Part shown: piece by piece, positions 48,644 through 58,215 of the stretch
Numbering within the stretch: the stretch's first letter is position 1
How the letters are laid out: every line of letters starts with the position of its first letter
NCBI GenBank assembly: GCA_041398565.1
Contig: JAWKUN010000004.1
Location: forward strand, 248,001-312,000
DNA from: DATGPD01 sp041398565
GTDB lineage: Bacteria > Planctomycetota > UBA1135 > UBA2386
Direction of reading: 5' to 3'
DNA length: 64,000 nt
The notes under the pieces: generated by a model
Told to the model about the DNA's origin: nothing
The model's input: only the letters and a program-made list of their open reading frames with translations
Databases searched by the model: none
Translations under genes and position numbers: made by a program

Positions 48644-48687
48644 GCCAATCTGGCAGCGACGAGTGTGGAAACCGCCAATCTGACAGC
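48644..48687. repeat. Direct repeat upstream of dnaK
   Basis: GCCAATCTGGCAGC (48644-48657) and GCCAATCTGACAGC (48674-48687) are 14-base direct repeats that match at 13 positions and are spaced 30 bases apart, about three helical turns. They lie in the 256-base gap between the MATE gene stop and dnaK, 177 bases or more from the dnaK start. They could be a regulator-binding pair or chance. Confidence 0.4.
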
Positions 48688-48723
48688 CCCCCCCTCCCGG
48701 CATCTGACCCCGATCCGACGAAC

Positions 48724-50142
48724 TCAGACCCAGCGGCCGACCTGCACGTACACCGCGTGCGCCACGGCCAGCACCGCGTTCACCGCGGTCAGACCCCACC
48801 AGAGAAGCACCAGCGACCCGCCGGGCTCGATCGCGCGCGTCGCCGCCCACATCGCCACCGGCAGGGCTGCGAGGTAGACCGATGCGTCCAGCAGCAGAGG
48901 GGGCACCGTGCGCCCGGCGCCGTTGACTCCCGCGGTGGCGCCGAGCGCGTAGCACCCGAAAGCGTGGCCGATCACGGCGACCCCGAGGTAGTCGGTGCCG
49001 ATCTCGACCACCGCCGGGTCGGCCCCCTCGACGAAGAAGCGCAGGAGGGTCGGAGCCGCGGCGTACACGACCAGGGCCACAGCACATCCGACCGCGAAGG
49101 CGAAGGCGGCGGTGAGGTTCGCTGCCCGCCGCGCACGCGCGCGGTCGCCGCTGCCGATCGCGTGGCCGACCATGGCGGTGCCGGCGCTGGCGAAGCCCGC
49201 TGCCGAGAAGAGGACGACCGTGTCGAGGCGAGTCGTCACCCCCAGGGCCGTGAGCGCGGTCTGCCCCGAGAGCGCTCCGGCCACGCGCGTCAGCGCGATG
49301 ACCACCGCGGTGCGTACCACCATCTGCAGCGACTGCGGCAGACCGACCAAGAGGAGCTGCCGCAGCTCCCCGAGGGGGCCGCCGCGCAACCACAGCCGCT
49401 CGATGCGCGCCGGATGCTGGGCTCGGCCGAGCCACCAGACGCCGAGGAACCCGAAGGCCGAGCGTGCGACCACGCTGGCGTAGGCCGCGCCAGGCGCACC
49501 CAGCGAGGGCACGCCGACTCTCTCCCACCCGAACAGGAACAGGACGTCGAGCGCGAGGTTGACGACGTTGGCGCCCACCAACAGGAGCACGGGCATCCAC
49601 ACCTCGCCCGCCGCGCGCATGCTGGCCGACGTCTGCATCAACGCGAACATCGACACCGTGCCGAGATTGGCCACCACCAGGTAGTGGATGCCGATCGCGC
49701 GCGCGTCCCCGGTCGCGCCCTGCAGGTCGACGCACGGCGCGGAGAGCGCCGCCAGAACCAAACCGATCACCGCGCCGAGCAGCAGCATCCAAGTGAAGGC
49801 GCGGGCGCTGATGCGGCGCGCATCCTCGCTGCGCCCTGCCCCCAAGGCGCGCGACATGGCCGCGATGGAGGCCACCGACACGCCGTTGCCGACGATCATC
49901 GGGATGAAGTTCACCACCGAAGCGACGTGCACCCCGGCCACGGCCGCCGGACCCAACTTGCCCACCAGCCACAGGTCGACGAGGTTGATAGAAGCGTGGC
50001 TCGCCATGCCGAGCGCGAGAAGCAAGCCCTGACGCAGCAGCCCCGCGGTCAGGCCGAGCTGGGTGGGCAGCGCGACGTCGTGGGGCGCAGACGCCTTAGA
50101 CTCCATGGCCGCCAGACTCGACTCGGGACCCGACGCGGTCAT
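48724..50142 (-). CDS. MATE-family multidrug/sodium antiporter
   Basis: This 472-residue membrane protein has about 12 hydrophobic helices in two homologous halves, as in NorM/MatE proteins. Indicative segments are INLVDLWLVGKLGPAAVAGV in helix 1-2 and LALDVLFLFGWERVGVPSLG in the middle; GAPGAAYASVVARSAFG follows. It should export cationic or organic compounds using sodium or protons. The ATG at 50142 overlaps the stop of the amidohydrolase gene (ATGA), an uncommon pairing suggesting the exporter handles a substrate or product of that enzyme. Confidence 0.93.
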   Translation of the reverse strand: MTASGPESSLAAMESKASAPHDVALPTQLGLTAGLLRQGLLLALGMASHASINLVDLWLVGKLGPAAVAGVHVASVVNFIPMIVGNGVSVASIAAMSRALGAGRSEDARRISARAFTWMLLLGAVIGLVLAALSAPCVDLQGATGDARAIGIHYLVVANLGTVSMFALMQTSASMRAAGEVWMPVLLLVGANVVNLALDVLFLFGWERVGVPSLGAPGAAYASVVARSAFGFLGVWWLGRAQHPARIERLWLRGGPLGELRQLLLVGLPQSLQMVVRTAVVIALTRVAGALSGQTALTALGVTTRLDTVVLFSAAGFASAGTAMVGHAIGSGDRARARRAANLTAAFAFAVGCAVALVVYAAAPTLLRFFVEGADPAVVEIGTDYLGVAVIGHAFGCYALGATAGVNGAGRTVPPLLLDASVYLAALPVAMWAATRAIEPGGSLVLLWWGLTAVNAVLAVAHAVYVQVGRWV

Positions 50143-51620
50143 CCGTCCTCCCGCACCGCCTTCCCCTCGCGCGCCGCGCGGATCATCGCCTGCACCCCGG
50201 CCAAGAGGGTCGGCGCGTGGTAGACGACCCCGTCCTTGATGGTCCAGCGGATGCCCTCGGTCTGCTCGGCCTTGCCGTCCACCAGGCGCGTCGTGCCGCC
50301 GGGGTAGAACACCTTCAGATTCTCGAGGGGGTTGCCGTGCACGACCACGAGGTCGGCCGCCAGACCAGGCCGGACGCGCCCGAACTCGAGCTCCTTGCCG
50401 AGCACCCGGGCACCGTTGAAGGTCGCGTGCTGGAGGACATCGAGCGGGTGGAAGCCCGCCTCCAGGTGCAGCTCGAGCTCGCGCAACAGGCCGAAGCCGT
50501 GCAGGACGTAGATGTAGCCCGCGTCCTCACCCGTGGTGACGATGCCGCCGTAGCTGGCGAACCGGCGCACCGCGTCCATCCACAACCGGTAGTTCTCGCG
50601 CCAATACGCCTCGTCGGCGGAGGTCCAGCCGATGAAGTAGCTGCCGTGGTGCTCGAGGTTCGGGGTGAAGAACTTGGCGAGCGCCGGGTGCGCGTAGTCG
50701 GCGAACCACGGCTGTGTCTGAGCTCGCTGCACGTCGCGGCTGGCCTCGTAGATAGCGAACGTCGGGCTCCAGGCCACGCCGAGCCGCACCAGCTCTTGCA
50801 GCACGGCTTGCAGCGCTTCCGGATCGGCTTCGCGCCAGAGGCGCCCCGCCCAACGGAAGCGGTCGACCTCGTTGCTGTAGGAGAAGTCCGCCGGGAAGTT
50901 CTGCACGCCGTCCAGCGCGGCGTCCGGCACCCCGTACCAGTGTTCGATGCAGTTCAGCCCGGCGTGCGCGTAGTCGAGCGCGTCGGTCGGGCCGACGCCG
51001 ATGTGTGCGGTGGTCGGCAGGCCGGCGGCGTTCGCTTCCTGCAGGATCGCGGTCAGCAGGTCGAGGTCGTAGCTCTGGTTCGACCACAGCTTGATGCCGT
51101 CGGCACCGGCCGCCTTGAAGCTGCGCACGCGCTCGCGCGCCTCCTTGACGTCGCCCACCGGGCCGAAGCCGCGGAAGATGAGCAGACGCGGGGCGGCGAT
51201 CTCGTGCGCCGCCGAGCGCTGCCGCAGGCGCAAGAGTTTGGGGAACGTGCCACCGTTGTCGCGCACCGTGGTGATGCCGCAGGCCAGCCACATCTCGAGA
51301 ATGCAGCGCGACGCGATCGGGATCCCCGCCGCCTGATCCTGGATGTGGCCGTGCGTGTTGACGAAACCGGGCAGCAGCCAACAGCCCGTCCCGTCGAGCA
51401 CGAGCTCGGGGCGCTCGATGCGCTCGGCAGCGATCTTGCCGTCCCGCACGAACACGCTGGTGGGACCGAAGGGCGGCGTACCGTCCCCCTTCACGACGTG
51501 CACGTTCTTGACTTCGAGCGTGCTCGGTCGCGAACCATGGTAGGCGGGCGCCTGGGCGCGCGCGACCGGCGTCGCCAACCCGGCCGCCAGAGCCAGGCTC
51601 CAGGGTGAGAATCGGATCAT
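50139..51620 (-). CDS. Secreted metal-dependent amidohydrolase
   Basis: This 493-residue enzyme has a signal peptide (WSLALAAGLATPVARAQ). The urease-superfamily barrel shows PGFVNTHGHIQD (HxH metal ligands), TTAHIGVGPTDAL, NCIEHWYGVPD and VTTGEDAG, where the usual late Asp is in the GED triplet. The final beta-sandwich (LEFGRVRPGLAADLVVVHGNPLENL) is typical for imidazolonepropionase/prolidase-like members. The substrate cannot be told from the motifs; a cyclic amide or dipeptide is the usual class. ATG 51620 begins directly at the signal peptide. It is translationally coupled with the MATE exporter and divergent from the metal/cofactor importer. Confidence 0.9.
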   Translation of the reverse strand: MIRFSPWSLALAAGLATPVARAQAPAYHGSRPSTLEVKNVHVVKGDGTPPFGPTSVFVRDGKIAAERIERPELVLDGTGCWLLPGFVNTHGHIQDQAAGIPIASRCILEMWLACGITTVRDNGGTFPKLLRLRQRSAAHEIAAPRLLIFRGFGPVGDVKEARERVRSFKAAGADGIKLWSNQSYDLDLLTAILQEANAAGLPTTAHIGVGPTDALDYAHAGLNCIEHWYGVPDAALDGVQNFPADFSYSNEVDRFRWAGRLWREADPEALQAVLQELVRLGVAWSPTFAIYEASRDVQRAQTQPWFADYAHPALAKFFTPNLEHHGSYFIGWTSADEAYWRENYRLWMDAVRRFASYGGIVTTGEDAGYIYVLHGFGLLRELELHLEAGFHPLDVLQHATFNGARVLGKELEFGRVRPGLAADLVVVHGNPLENLKVFYPGGTTRLVDGKAEQTEGIRWTIKDGVVYHAPTLLAGVQAMIRAAREGKAVREDG

Positions 51621-51780
51621 CGCAAGGCTTCCTGTGGGACGCGCGGGACGGCCCCGCGTCCCGAGAGCTGAAGGCAAGAGCCGGGGGGAAAGCGAGCGAG
51701 AACTCGCTCCACGCTGGCTCGACGGTGGGGCAGCCGCCCGGCCACTCCCACGCCGTGGCGACCGCGGGCGCCGTTGCGAT

Positions 51781-51809
51781 TTGACAGCGCCACGCCGACG
51801 TTCGACGAT
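51781..51809 (+). promoter_or_regulatory. Candidate promoter of the BtuFCD-like operon
   Basis: A perfect -35 TTGACA (51781-51786), a 17-base spacer and a weak -10 GACGAT (51804-51809) precede the ATG at 51820 by 10 bases. No cobalamin riboswitch box is recognisable in the 199-base divergent gap. Confidence 0.4.
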
Positions 51810-51819
51810 CTCGCCGTCG

Positions 51820-52809
51820 ATGCCGTCTTCTTCCAGCCGCGTCTTGCAGACCGCGATCGCCGTGGGAGTCGCCGGCGCACTGTGCTGGGTCGGCCTGTCG
51901 TTCGAGCCGGCACGAGGCGAACGAGTCGCATGGCCGAGCGTGGCAGGCACGTCCTTTCCCAAGACCGTGCACCATGCCGACGGCGCCGACTTCGTTCTGC
52001 CACAGCCCCCCGTGCGGGTACTGATCGCCAGCACCACGCTGGTCGACTTCCTGACCGGACTCCTGCCGCGCGAGCGCGTCGCCGCCGTGTGCGCCCAGGC
52101 GAGCACGGTCTCGACGCTGGCACTGGGGGCGACGGCGTGGCGCGACCTTCCGACCTACGACCGCTTCGCCACCGAGATCGTGCTCGGCTTCCGGCCCGAT
52201 CTGGTGCTCTGCAACGGCTACAACGATCCGCAGACCACCACCGCCCTGCAACGAGTCGGCGTTCCCGTCGTCGTCCTGCCCGGGCCCGCTTCGATCGCCG
52301 ACTGCCGGCGCAGCGTCTCCCTCCTCGGCCAGGTGCTCGGCATCGAAGCCGACGCCGCGCGCCTGGTTGCCGACATCGACCGGCGCGTCACCGCTCTGCA
52401 GGAACGGGCGGGGAATCGGCCCTGGCGCTCCGCGCTGTGCTTCACGCACAACCCCACCGGCAGCTGGACCGGCGGCAGCGGCACCCTGCACGACGAGGCG
52501 TTGCGGCTCGCAGGCCTCGAGAACGCCGCCGCCCGCCGCGGCCTCCGTGGCCACGGCCAAGTCACCGTCGAAGAGATCCTCGCCATGAACCCCGACCTCC
52601 TGGTGGTCGACGCCCCGGTCGGCGAGGGCCGCGGCTCGCTGCGCTTCCTGCGCGAGAACGCCACCCTCGCCGCTCTGCCGGCACTCGCATCCGGACGCGT
52701 GGTCGAGCTCCACCCGGCGCTCTACTCGGCCGGCTCGCACCTGGTGCTCGACGCAGCCGAGGCGATCGCCGCGGCCCGGCGGCGCTTCTTCCCCGAGACC
52801 AAGCGTTGA
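51820..52809 (+). CDS. Periplasmic substrate-binding protein, BtuF/FecB-type
   Basis: This 329-residue protein begins with a membrane anchor or signal peptide (LQTAIAVGVAGALCWVGLSF). It belongs to the helical-backbone metal-receptor family for vitamin B12, siderophores or heme. Features include RVLIASTTLVDFLTGLLPRE, ATEIVLGFRPDLVLCNGYND, VVVLPGPASIADCRRSV and the late block VTVEEILAMNPDLLVVDAP. ATG 51820 is chosen because upstream residues are not signal-like. The permease gene begins at a TTG overlapping its stop (TTGA). Which cofactor is bound is not decidable here. Confidence 0.88.
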   Translation: MPSSSSRVLQTAIAVGVAGALCWVGLSFEPARGERVAWPSVAGTSFPKTVHHADGADFVLPQPPVRVLIASTTLVDFLTGLLPRERVAAVCAQASTVSTLALGATAWRDLPTYDRFATEIVLGFRPDLVLCNGYNDPQTTTALQRVGVPVVVLPGPASIADCRRSVSLLGQVLGIEADAARLVADIDRRVTALQERAGNRPWRSALCFTHNPTGSWTGGSGTLHDEALRLAGLENAAARRGLRGHGQVTVEEILAMNPDLLVVDAPVGEGRGSLRFLRENATLAALPALASGRVVELHPALYSAGSHLVLDAAEAIAAARRRFFPETKR

Positions 52810-53873
52810 GCCGGCGCGCTTTCCTGATCGCCTGCGTCGGCACCACGCTGGCCTGCCTGGTGCTCGGTGTCCTGCAACTCCAGTGCAGCGAGGTCGCGGG
52901 CTTCGCCTTCTCCCTCGAGCAAGTCGGCCGCGGGCTGCAGGCGCTCGTCGGCCACGCCGACCCACTACCCGGCACCGACCAAGCCGTGCTCGAGCTGCGG
53001 TTGTGGCGCACGCTCACCGCCGCCGGCGTGGGTGCCTGCCTCGGAGTCGGCGGCGCCATGTTGCAGGGGCTGTTCCGCAACGGCCTCGCCGAACCGGCTC
53101 TCCTCGGAGTGAGCGGCGGCGCCAACCTCGGCGCCGCGCTGGCGTTGATGGCCCTGTACGGCTACGGCAACAGCGTGCTGGCGGCTCCGGCGGGGGTCAG
53201 CGCCACCGTGCTGGTGACCGGCGCCGCCTTCGCCGGCGCCCTGCTGACGTCGGCCCTGGTGCTGCTCATCGCTCGCGGCGACGGCCAACTCGACGTGGTG
53301 CGCCTGCTCCTGGTGGGGGTGGCCATGAACACCGTCATCCTCGGCGTCCTGGTCGCTCTGCACTCGCTGCTGCTGCCCGACCCGGAGCTGAGCCGCGCCC
53401 TGCGCACCTGGACCTTCGGCAGTCTCGACGGAAGACTCCCGGTGCACGCCGCCATGGTCGGAGCCGGCGCCCTCGTGCTCTCCGTCGCCATCCCCTTCGT
53501 GGCCACCGAACTCGATCTCTTCGCCGGAGGCGAAGACGACGCCCGCGCGCTCGGCGTGCGAACCGGCGTCACCAAGCTGCTGGTGGTGCTGGCCACGGCG
53601 TTCGCCACCGCGTGCGCCTTCGCCGCCGCCGGACAAGTCGCGTTCGTCGGGTTGGTGGTTCCGCACGTGTTGCGCCTCCTTACTGGCCCGTCGCACCGCA
53701 CGTTGCTGCCGATGTCCCTGGTCGGCGGAGCCGTCATGGTGCTCGGGCTCGACTTGCTGCAGCTGGCGGTGCTCGGCAGGCGCCCGCTGCACACCGGCGT
53801 CCTCATGTCCGTGATCGGCGGGCCGTTCTTCCTCGTCTTGCTGGCCCGCGCCGGGCGCGTCGGCGCATGGTGA
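52806..53873 (+). CDS. FecCD/BtuC-family ABC permease
   Basis: This 355-residue membrane protein should have ten helices. The family motif LRLWRTLTAAGVGACLGVGGAMLQGLFRNGLAEPALLGVSGGANLG is very clear, as is the C-terminal coupling block ALGVRTGVTKLLVVLAT and QVAFVGLVVPHVLRLLTGPSHR. The start is a TTG at 52806 overlapping the stop of the binding-protein gene; no ATG or GTG suits the N-terminus. The ATPase gene overlaps its end by seven bases. It imports B12, siderophore or heme with its partners. Confidence 0.93.
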   Translation: MSRRAFLIACVGTTLACLVLGVLQLQCSEVAGFAFSLEQVGRGLQALVGHADPLPGTDQAVLELRLWRTLTAAGVGACLGVGGAMLQGLFRNGLAEPALLGVSGGANLGAALALMALYGYGNSVLAAPAGVSATVLVTGAAFAGALLTSALVLLIARGDGQLDVVRLLLVGVAMNTVILGVLVALHSLLLPDPELSRALRTWTFGSLDGRLPVHAAMVGAGALVLSVAIPFVATELDLFAGGEDDARALGVRTGVTKLLVVLATAFATACAFAAAGQVAFVGLVVPHVLRLLTGPSHRTLLPMSLVGGAVMVLGLDLLQLAVLGRRPLHTGVLMSVIGGPFFLVLLARAGRVGAW

Positions 53874-54661
53874 GCGTTCGACTCCGTGCCGAGCGTCTCG
53901 CCCTGCGCTACCGCGGCGGACCGAGCGTGCTGGAGGACCTGGACCTCGACCTGAGCGCCGGCGAACTGGTCGCCGTCGTCGGCCTCAACGGTGCGGGCAA
54001 GAGCACTCTCCTCCGCGCCCTCGCCGGGCTCCTGCCCGCTGCCGACGGCCGTGTCCTGCTCGACGGCACCGCCGTCCATACGCTGTCCGCGCAGGCACGG
54101 GCGCAGCGCATCGCCTTCGTGCCGCAGGCGCTCGCCAGCCTGCCGCCGACCACGGTCGAGAGGTTCGTCTTGGGCGGACGCTACGCGCACCTCGGCTTCC
54201 TGCGCCTACCGGGGCCGCACGACCACGCCACGGCCCGCGCCGCGCTGGCACAGACCGACGTGACGCGTCACGCCGAACGGCCGCTGGCCGAACTGTCCGG
54301 CGGCGAGCGCCAGCGCGTTCTGGTCGCGCGCGCGCTGGCCCAGCAAGCCGCCGTACTCCTGTGCGACGAACCGGTGGCGGCGTTCGATCTCCCCCACCAA
54401 CTCGAACTCCTGGACCTGCTGGCCGAGCTGGCGCGCTCCGGACACGTCGTGGCGCTCTCGACCCACGACCTGAACCTGGCCAGCCAGTACGCCGACCGCA
54501 TCGCGGTCCTGCACGAAGGACGCTTGCTGGTGGCGGACACGCCGGCGCGCGCGCTCTCGCCCGAGACCGTCGCCCACGTCTGGGGCCGGCGCCTGCGGGT
54601 CGATCGCGACGATCAGGGGCGCCCGCGCATCACCCCGGCGCGCCAGCCCGGCGCGTCCTGA
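53867..54661 (+). CDS. ABC importer ATPase, BtuD/FecE-type
   Basis: This 264-residue ATPase powers the preceding permease. It has Walker A GLNGAGKSTLLRALAG, the Q-loop IAFVPQALASLPPTTVERFV, the signature LSGGERQRVLVARAL, Walker B VLLCDEPVAAFD and the H-loop STHDLNLASQYADR. Start is ATG 53867 or the next codon GTG 53870, which gives a GTGA overlap with the permease stop. Its 3' end overlaps the convergent EamA gene by 32 bases, which is uncommon. Confidence 0.95.
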   Translation: MVSVRLRAERLALRYRGGPSVLEDLDLDLSAGELVAVVGLNGAGKSTLLRALAGLLPAADGRVLLDGTAVHTLSAQARAQRIAFVPQALASLPPTTVERFVLGGRYAHLGFLRLPGPHDHATARAALAQTDVTRHAERPLAELSGGERQRVLVARALAQQAAVLLCDEPVAAFDLPHQLELLDLLAELARSGHVVALSTHDLNLASQYADRIAVLHEGRLLVADTPARALSPETVAHVWGRRLRVDRDDQGRPRITPARQPGAS

Positions 54662-55607
54662 ACCCGGCGCGACGCTTCCTCGGGCCGGACTCGCCCACCG
54701 GCCATCTCGGGCGATCCAGAGCAGCCACGACGATGCCCGCGACGATCGCGGCGCCGCCGATCGCCTGGACCGGGCGCAACGTCTCGTGCCGCACGAGCAC
54801 GCCGGCCAGCGCCGCGAACAGCGGTTGGGTGGCGAACAAGAGTGCCACGTGCATCGGCGCCACCAGCGGCTGCACGCGCACTTGCGCCGGGATGGCCAAC
54901 CCGGTGGCCAGCACGCCGAGGAACAGCAAGTCGAACGGCAGCCAGCGCGCGCCCACCGCGGCAACCGTCGATCCCGCCAGCGCCGCGTCCGCGCCTTCGC
55001 TCGCCGCCAACACGGTGGCGACCAGAGCCGTGACCACCACCTGCCACAGGCAGAACGCCAGCGCCGGCACGCGACGGCCGAAGCGCGACAGCAGAAGGAC
55101 GTGGCTGGCGAAGCCGACCGCCGCACCCACCTGCAGCAGGACACCGCGCAGCGTGTCTCGAACCTCACCCGGCGCCGACGCCCCGGGCCACACCAAGCAC
55201 AGGAGACCACCGCCGCCGAGCGCCAGACCGAGGGCGCCGCGTCGCCCGACTCGAGCCCCGAGGAACAGCCAGCCACCCCCGGCAACCAGGAGCGGGATCA
55301 GCCCGGCCACGAAGCCACCCATCGCGGCCGAGGTCTCGCGCATGCCGAATCCCTGCAGGACGAACCCGAGCGCCAGCAAGGCACCGCCAGCACAGCCGAG
55401 TCCGGCCGCCGCGCGCAGATCACGACCAGCGCCGCCACGCACGAGCACCGGCGCCAGAGTCGCTGCCGCCAGCCAGAAGCGCTGCGCCACGAGCGCGCTC
55501 GGCGGCAGCGACGCCAGCGCGTCCTTCACCGCCACGTAGCTGACGCCCCAAGTGGCGACCAGCAGCAACAGGACGGCCGGTGGAGCGAGGGAACGGAGCG
55601 AGCCCAT
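54630..55607 (-). CDS. EamA/DMT-family transporter
   Basis: This 325-residue protein has ten predicted helices in two EamA repeats, typical of drug/metabolite exporters such as RhaT and YdcZ relatives. The first repeat has LLLVATWGVSYVAVKDALASLPP and ETSAAMGGFVAGLIPLLVA; the second has PLVAPMHVALLFATQPLFAALAGVLV and the end QAIGGAAIVAGIVVAAL. Substrate unknown. The ATG at 55607 lies 31 bases after the stop of the SGNH hydrolase gene, so the two are likely cotranscribed. Its 3' end overlaps that of the BtuD-like gene. Confidence 0.93.
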   Translation of the reverse strand: MGSLRSLAPPAVLLLLVATWGVSYVAVKDALASLPPSALVAQRFWLAAATLAPVLVRGGAGRDLRAAAGLGCAGGALLALGFVLQGFGMRETSAAMGGFVAGLIPLLVAGGGWLFLGARVGRRGALGLALGGGGLLCLVWPGASAPGEVRDTLRGVLLQVGAAVGFASHVLLLSRFGRRVPALAFCLWQVVVTALVATVLAASEGADAALAGSTVAAVGARWLPFDLLFLGVLATGLAIPAQVRVQPLVAPMHVALLFATQPLFAALAGVLVRHETLRPVQAIGGAAIVAGIVVAALDRPRWPVGESGPRKRRAGFRTRRAGAPG

Positions 55608-55638
55608 CGACGCGGCAGAGTAGCGTGCCGCCGGCGTC

Positions 55639-56718
55639 TCAGCGCGGCAGCACCCGAGCCTCGTCGAGGATGCGCAACGCCTTGTTCGCCAGCAGCTCGT
55701 TGCCCAGGGCGTTGGCGTGCGTGTCGATCATCGAGTTGTAGATCGGCTTGGCGAGTTCGTCTTGCGTGAACCAGAAGTCGTGGCGAGGAATGCTCTCCGC
55801 TCGGCAGAACTCGGCCAGCACCGGCATGCGCGGCAGGGTGTGGTCGAGCACCAGGAAGGGCAACGACCGCTCGCGGCACAGATCGCGCACGCGCCGCAAC
55901 GCACGCTGGCTGCGCGCCCAGCCGTCGGCCCAGATCGGCGACGCGTCCGGGGTGAGCACCTGACCATCCGCCCCCGTCGGTACGCCGCCAGCGTCCAGAC
56001 GCGACGCGACGTTGCGCAACAACGCGGTAGACGCCGGCAAGAACTGTTCGCCCCGATGCACCAAGCGTTCGCACCAGGTCGGCGCCTGTCCGCCGACTCC
56101 AGCTCCGTCGAGCAACGCCTGCACCAGCAGGTAGGTCGGCTCGACGACGTCGTTGGTCACGTATACGAGCAGCACCAGATCCGGCTCCAGGAGCAGGGCC
56201 TCTCGCTCGAACAGCGCCGCCTCCTGCGTCGAGTCGTAGGCCAAGTGGCCGGTATTGATCACCTCGTAGCGCCACCCGTCGTTGCGCGCTGCGAGAGTTC
56301 GCTCGATGCGCCGGCAGAACGTGAACTCGTCGTCGATGCCCCACCCCAGCGTCACCGAGTCGCCGAGCACGACGATGCGGAAGGTGCGCGCCGGCTTGGC
56401 AACGGCCACCGGCGGCCCGCGGAAGCCGAGGGCGTTGCTCTCGATCTTGAAGCGGCCGAAGTCGGTCGTCGTGTTGGGCTTGTGCCGGTAGAGCGTGCCA
56501 TCCAAGTCGCGGCTGCCGTCGGGCGCGAACCAGGTCGGCCGCAACGCCTCGGTGCGGTAGCGCAGCGTGTTCGCGCCATGGTTGACGCCGAACAAGTCGA
56601 ACGAGCGCAGAACCAGCTCGACGGTGTAGACGGCGACCACCAGGGCGACGAGCAGCACGACAAGGCGCGTCAGGCGGCGTCGCCACCTCCCGGCGCGGCC
56701 GCGGCGGGGTTCGCTCAT
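55639..56718 (-). CDS. Membrane-anchored SGNH/GDSL hydrolase
   Basis: This 359-residue protein has an N-terminal membrane helix (LTRLVVLLVALVVAVYTVELVL) and an SGNH hydrolase domain from residue ~110. Block I is VVLGDSVTLGWG with the nucleophile Ser; block III is LVYVTNDVVEP with the Asn; block V is MIDTHANALGNELL with the Asp and His. Before the domain lies YRHKPNTTTDFGRFKIESNALGFRG, typical for this family in Planctomycetota. It may deacylate or deacetylate envelope polysaccharide, an inference from the family. I start at ATG 56718; an in-frame ATG at 56745 adds nine residues. Confidence 0.88.
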   Translation of the reverse strand: MSEPRRGRAGRWRRRLTRLVVLLVALVVAVYTVELVLRSFDLFGVNHGANTLRYRTEALRPTWFAPDGSRDLDGTLYRHKPNTTTDFGRFKIESNALGFRGPPVAVAKPARTFRIVVLGDSVTLGWGIDDEFTFCRRIERTLAARNDGWRYEVINTGHLAYDSTQEAALFEREALLLEPDLVLLVYVTNDVVEPTYLLVQALLDGAGVGGQAPTWCERLVHRGEQFLPASTALLRNVASRLDAGGVPTGADGQVLTPDASPIWADGWARSQRALRRVRDLCRERSLPFLVLDHTLPRMPVLAEFCRAESIPRHDFWFTQDELAKPIYNSMIDTHANALGNELLANKALRILDEARVLPR

Positions 56719-56798
56719 GCTCGACTCGCCGGACGGAGAGGGCACCCCGACAGGGAGCCCGCCCTGCCCGAGGACGGTGTTGAAGGTCCACGCCAGAC

Positions 56799-56841
56799 GC
56801 CCGATGAGCTGCGCCGTGGAGCGGCGTCAGCTCGATCGGGC
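56799..56841. repeat. Bulged hairpin element, copy 3
   Basis: These 43 bases carry the same core as the elements at 32865 and 32931: CGCCG/CGGCG around a short loop, AGCTG/CAGCT, a single unpaired base on the 3' arm (here G), and an outer GCCCGAT/ATCGGGC pairing. It lies 31 bases beyond the ahcY stop in the ahcY transcription direction and upstream of the SGNH gene. Confidence 0.75.
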
Positions 56842-56871
56842 GGCGATGTCGCCGCCCTCGCCATACCGCTC

Positions 56872-58188
<1,317 letters not shown>

Positions 58189-58215
58189 GGTTTGTCTTGT
58201 GACGGTGAGACGGAG

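Noticed and set aside
48468..48723. CIRCE element upstream of dnaK
   Set aside because: No TTAGCACTC-N9-GAGTGCTAA-like inverted repeat can be found.
51621..51819. Possible cobalamin riboswitch before the BtuFCD-like operon
   Set aside because: The B12-box consensus is absent, and the best promoter begins only about 40 bases before the ATG, leaving no room for the element.
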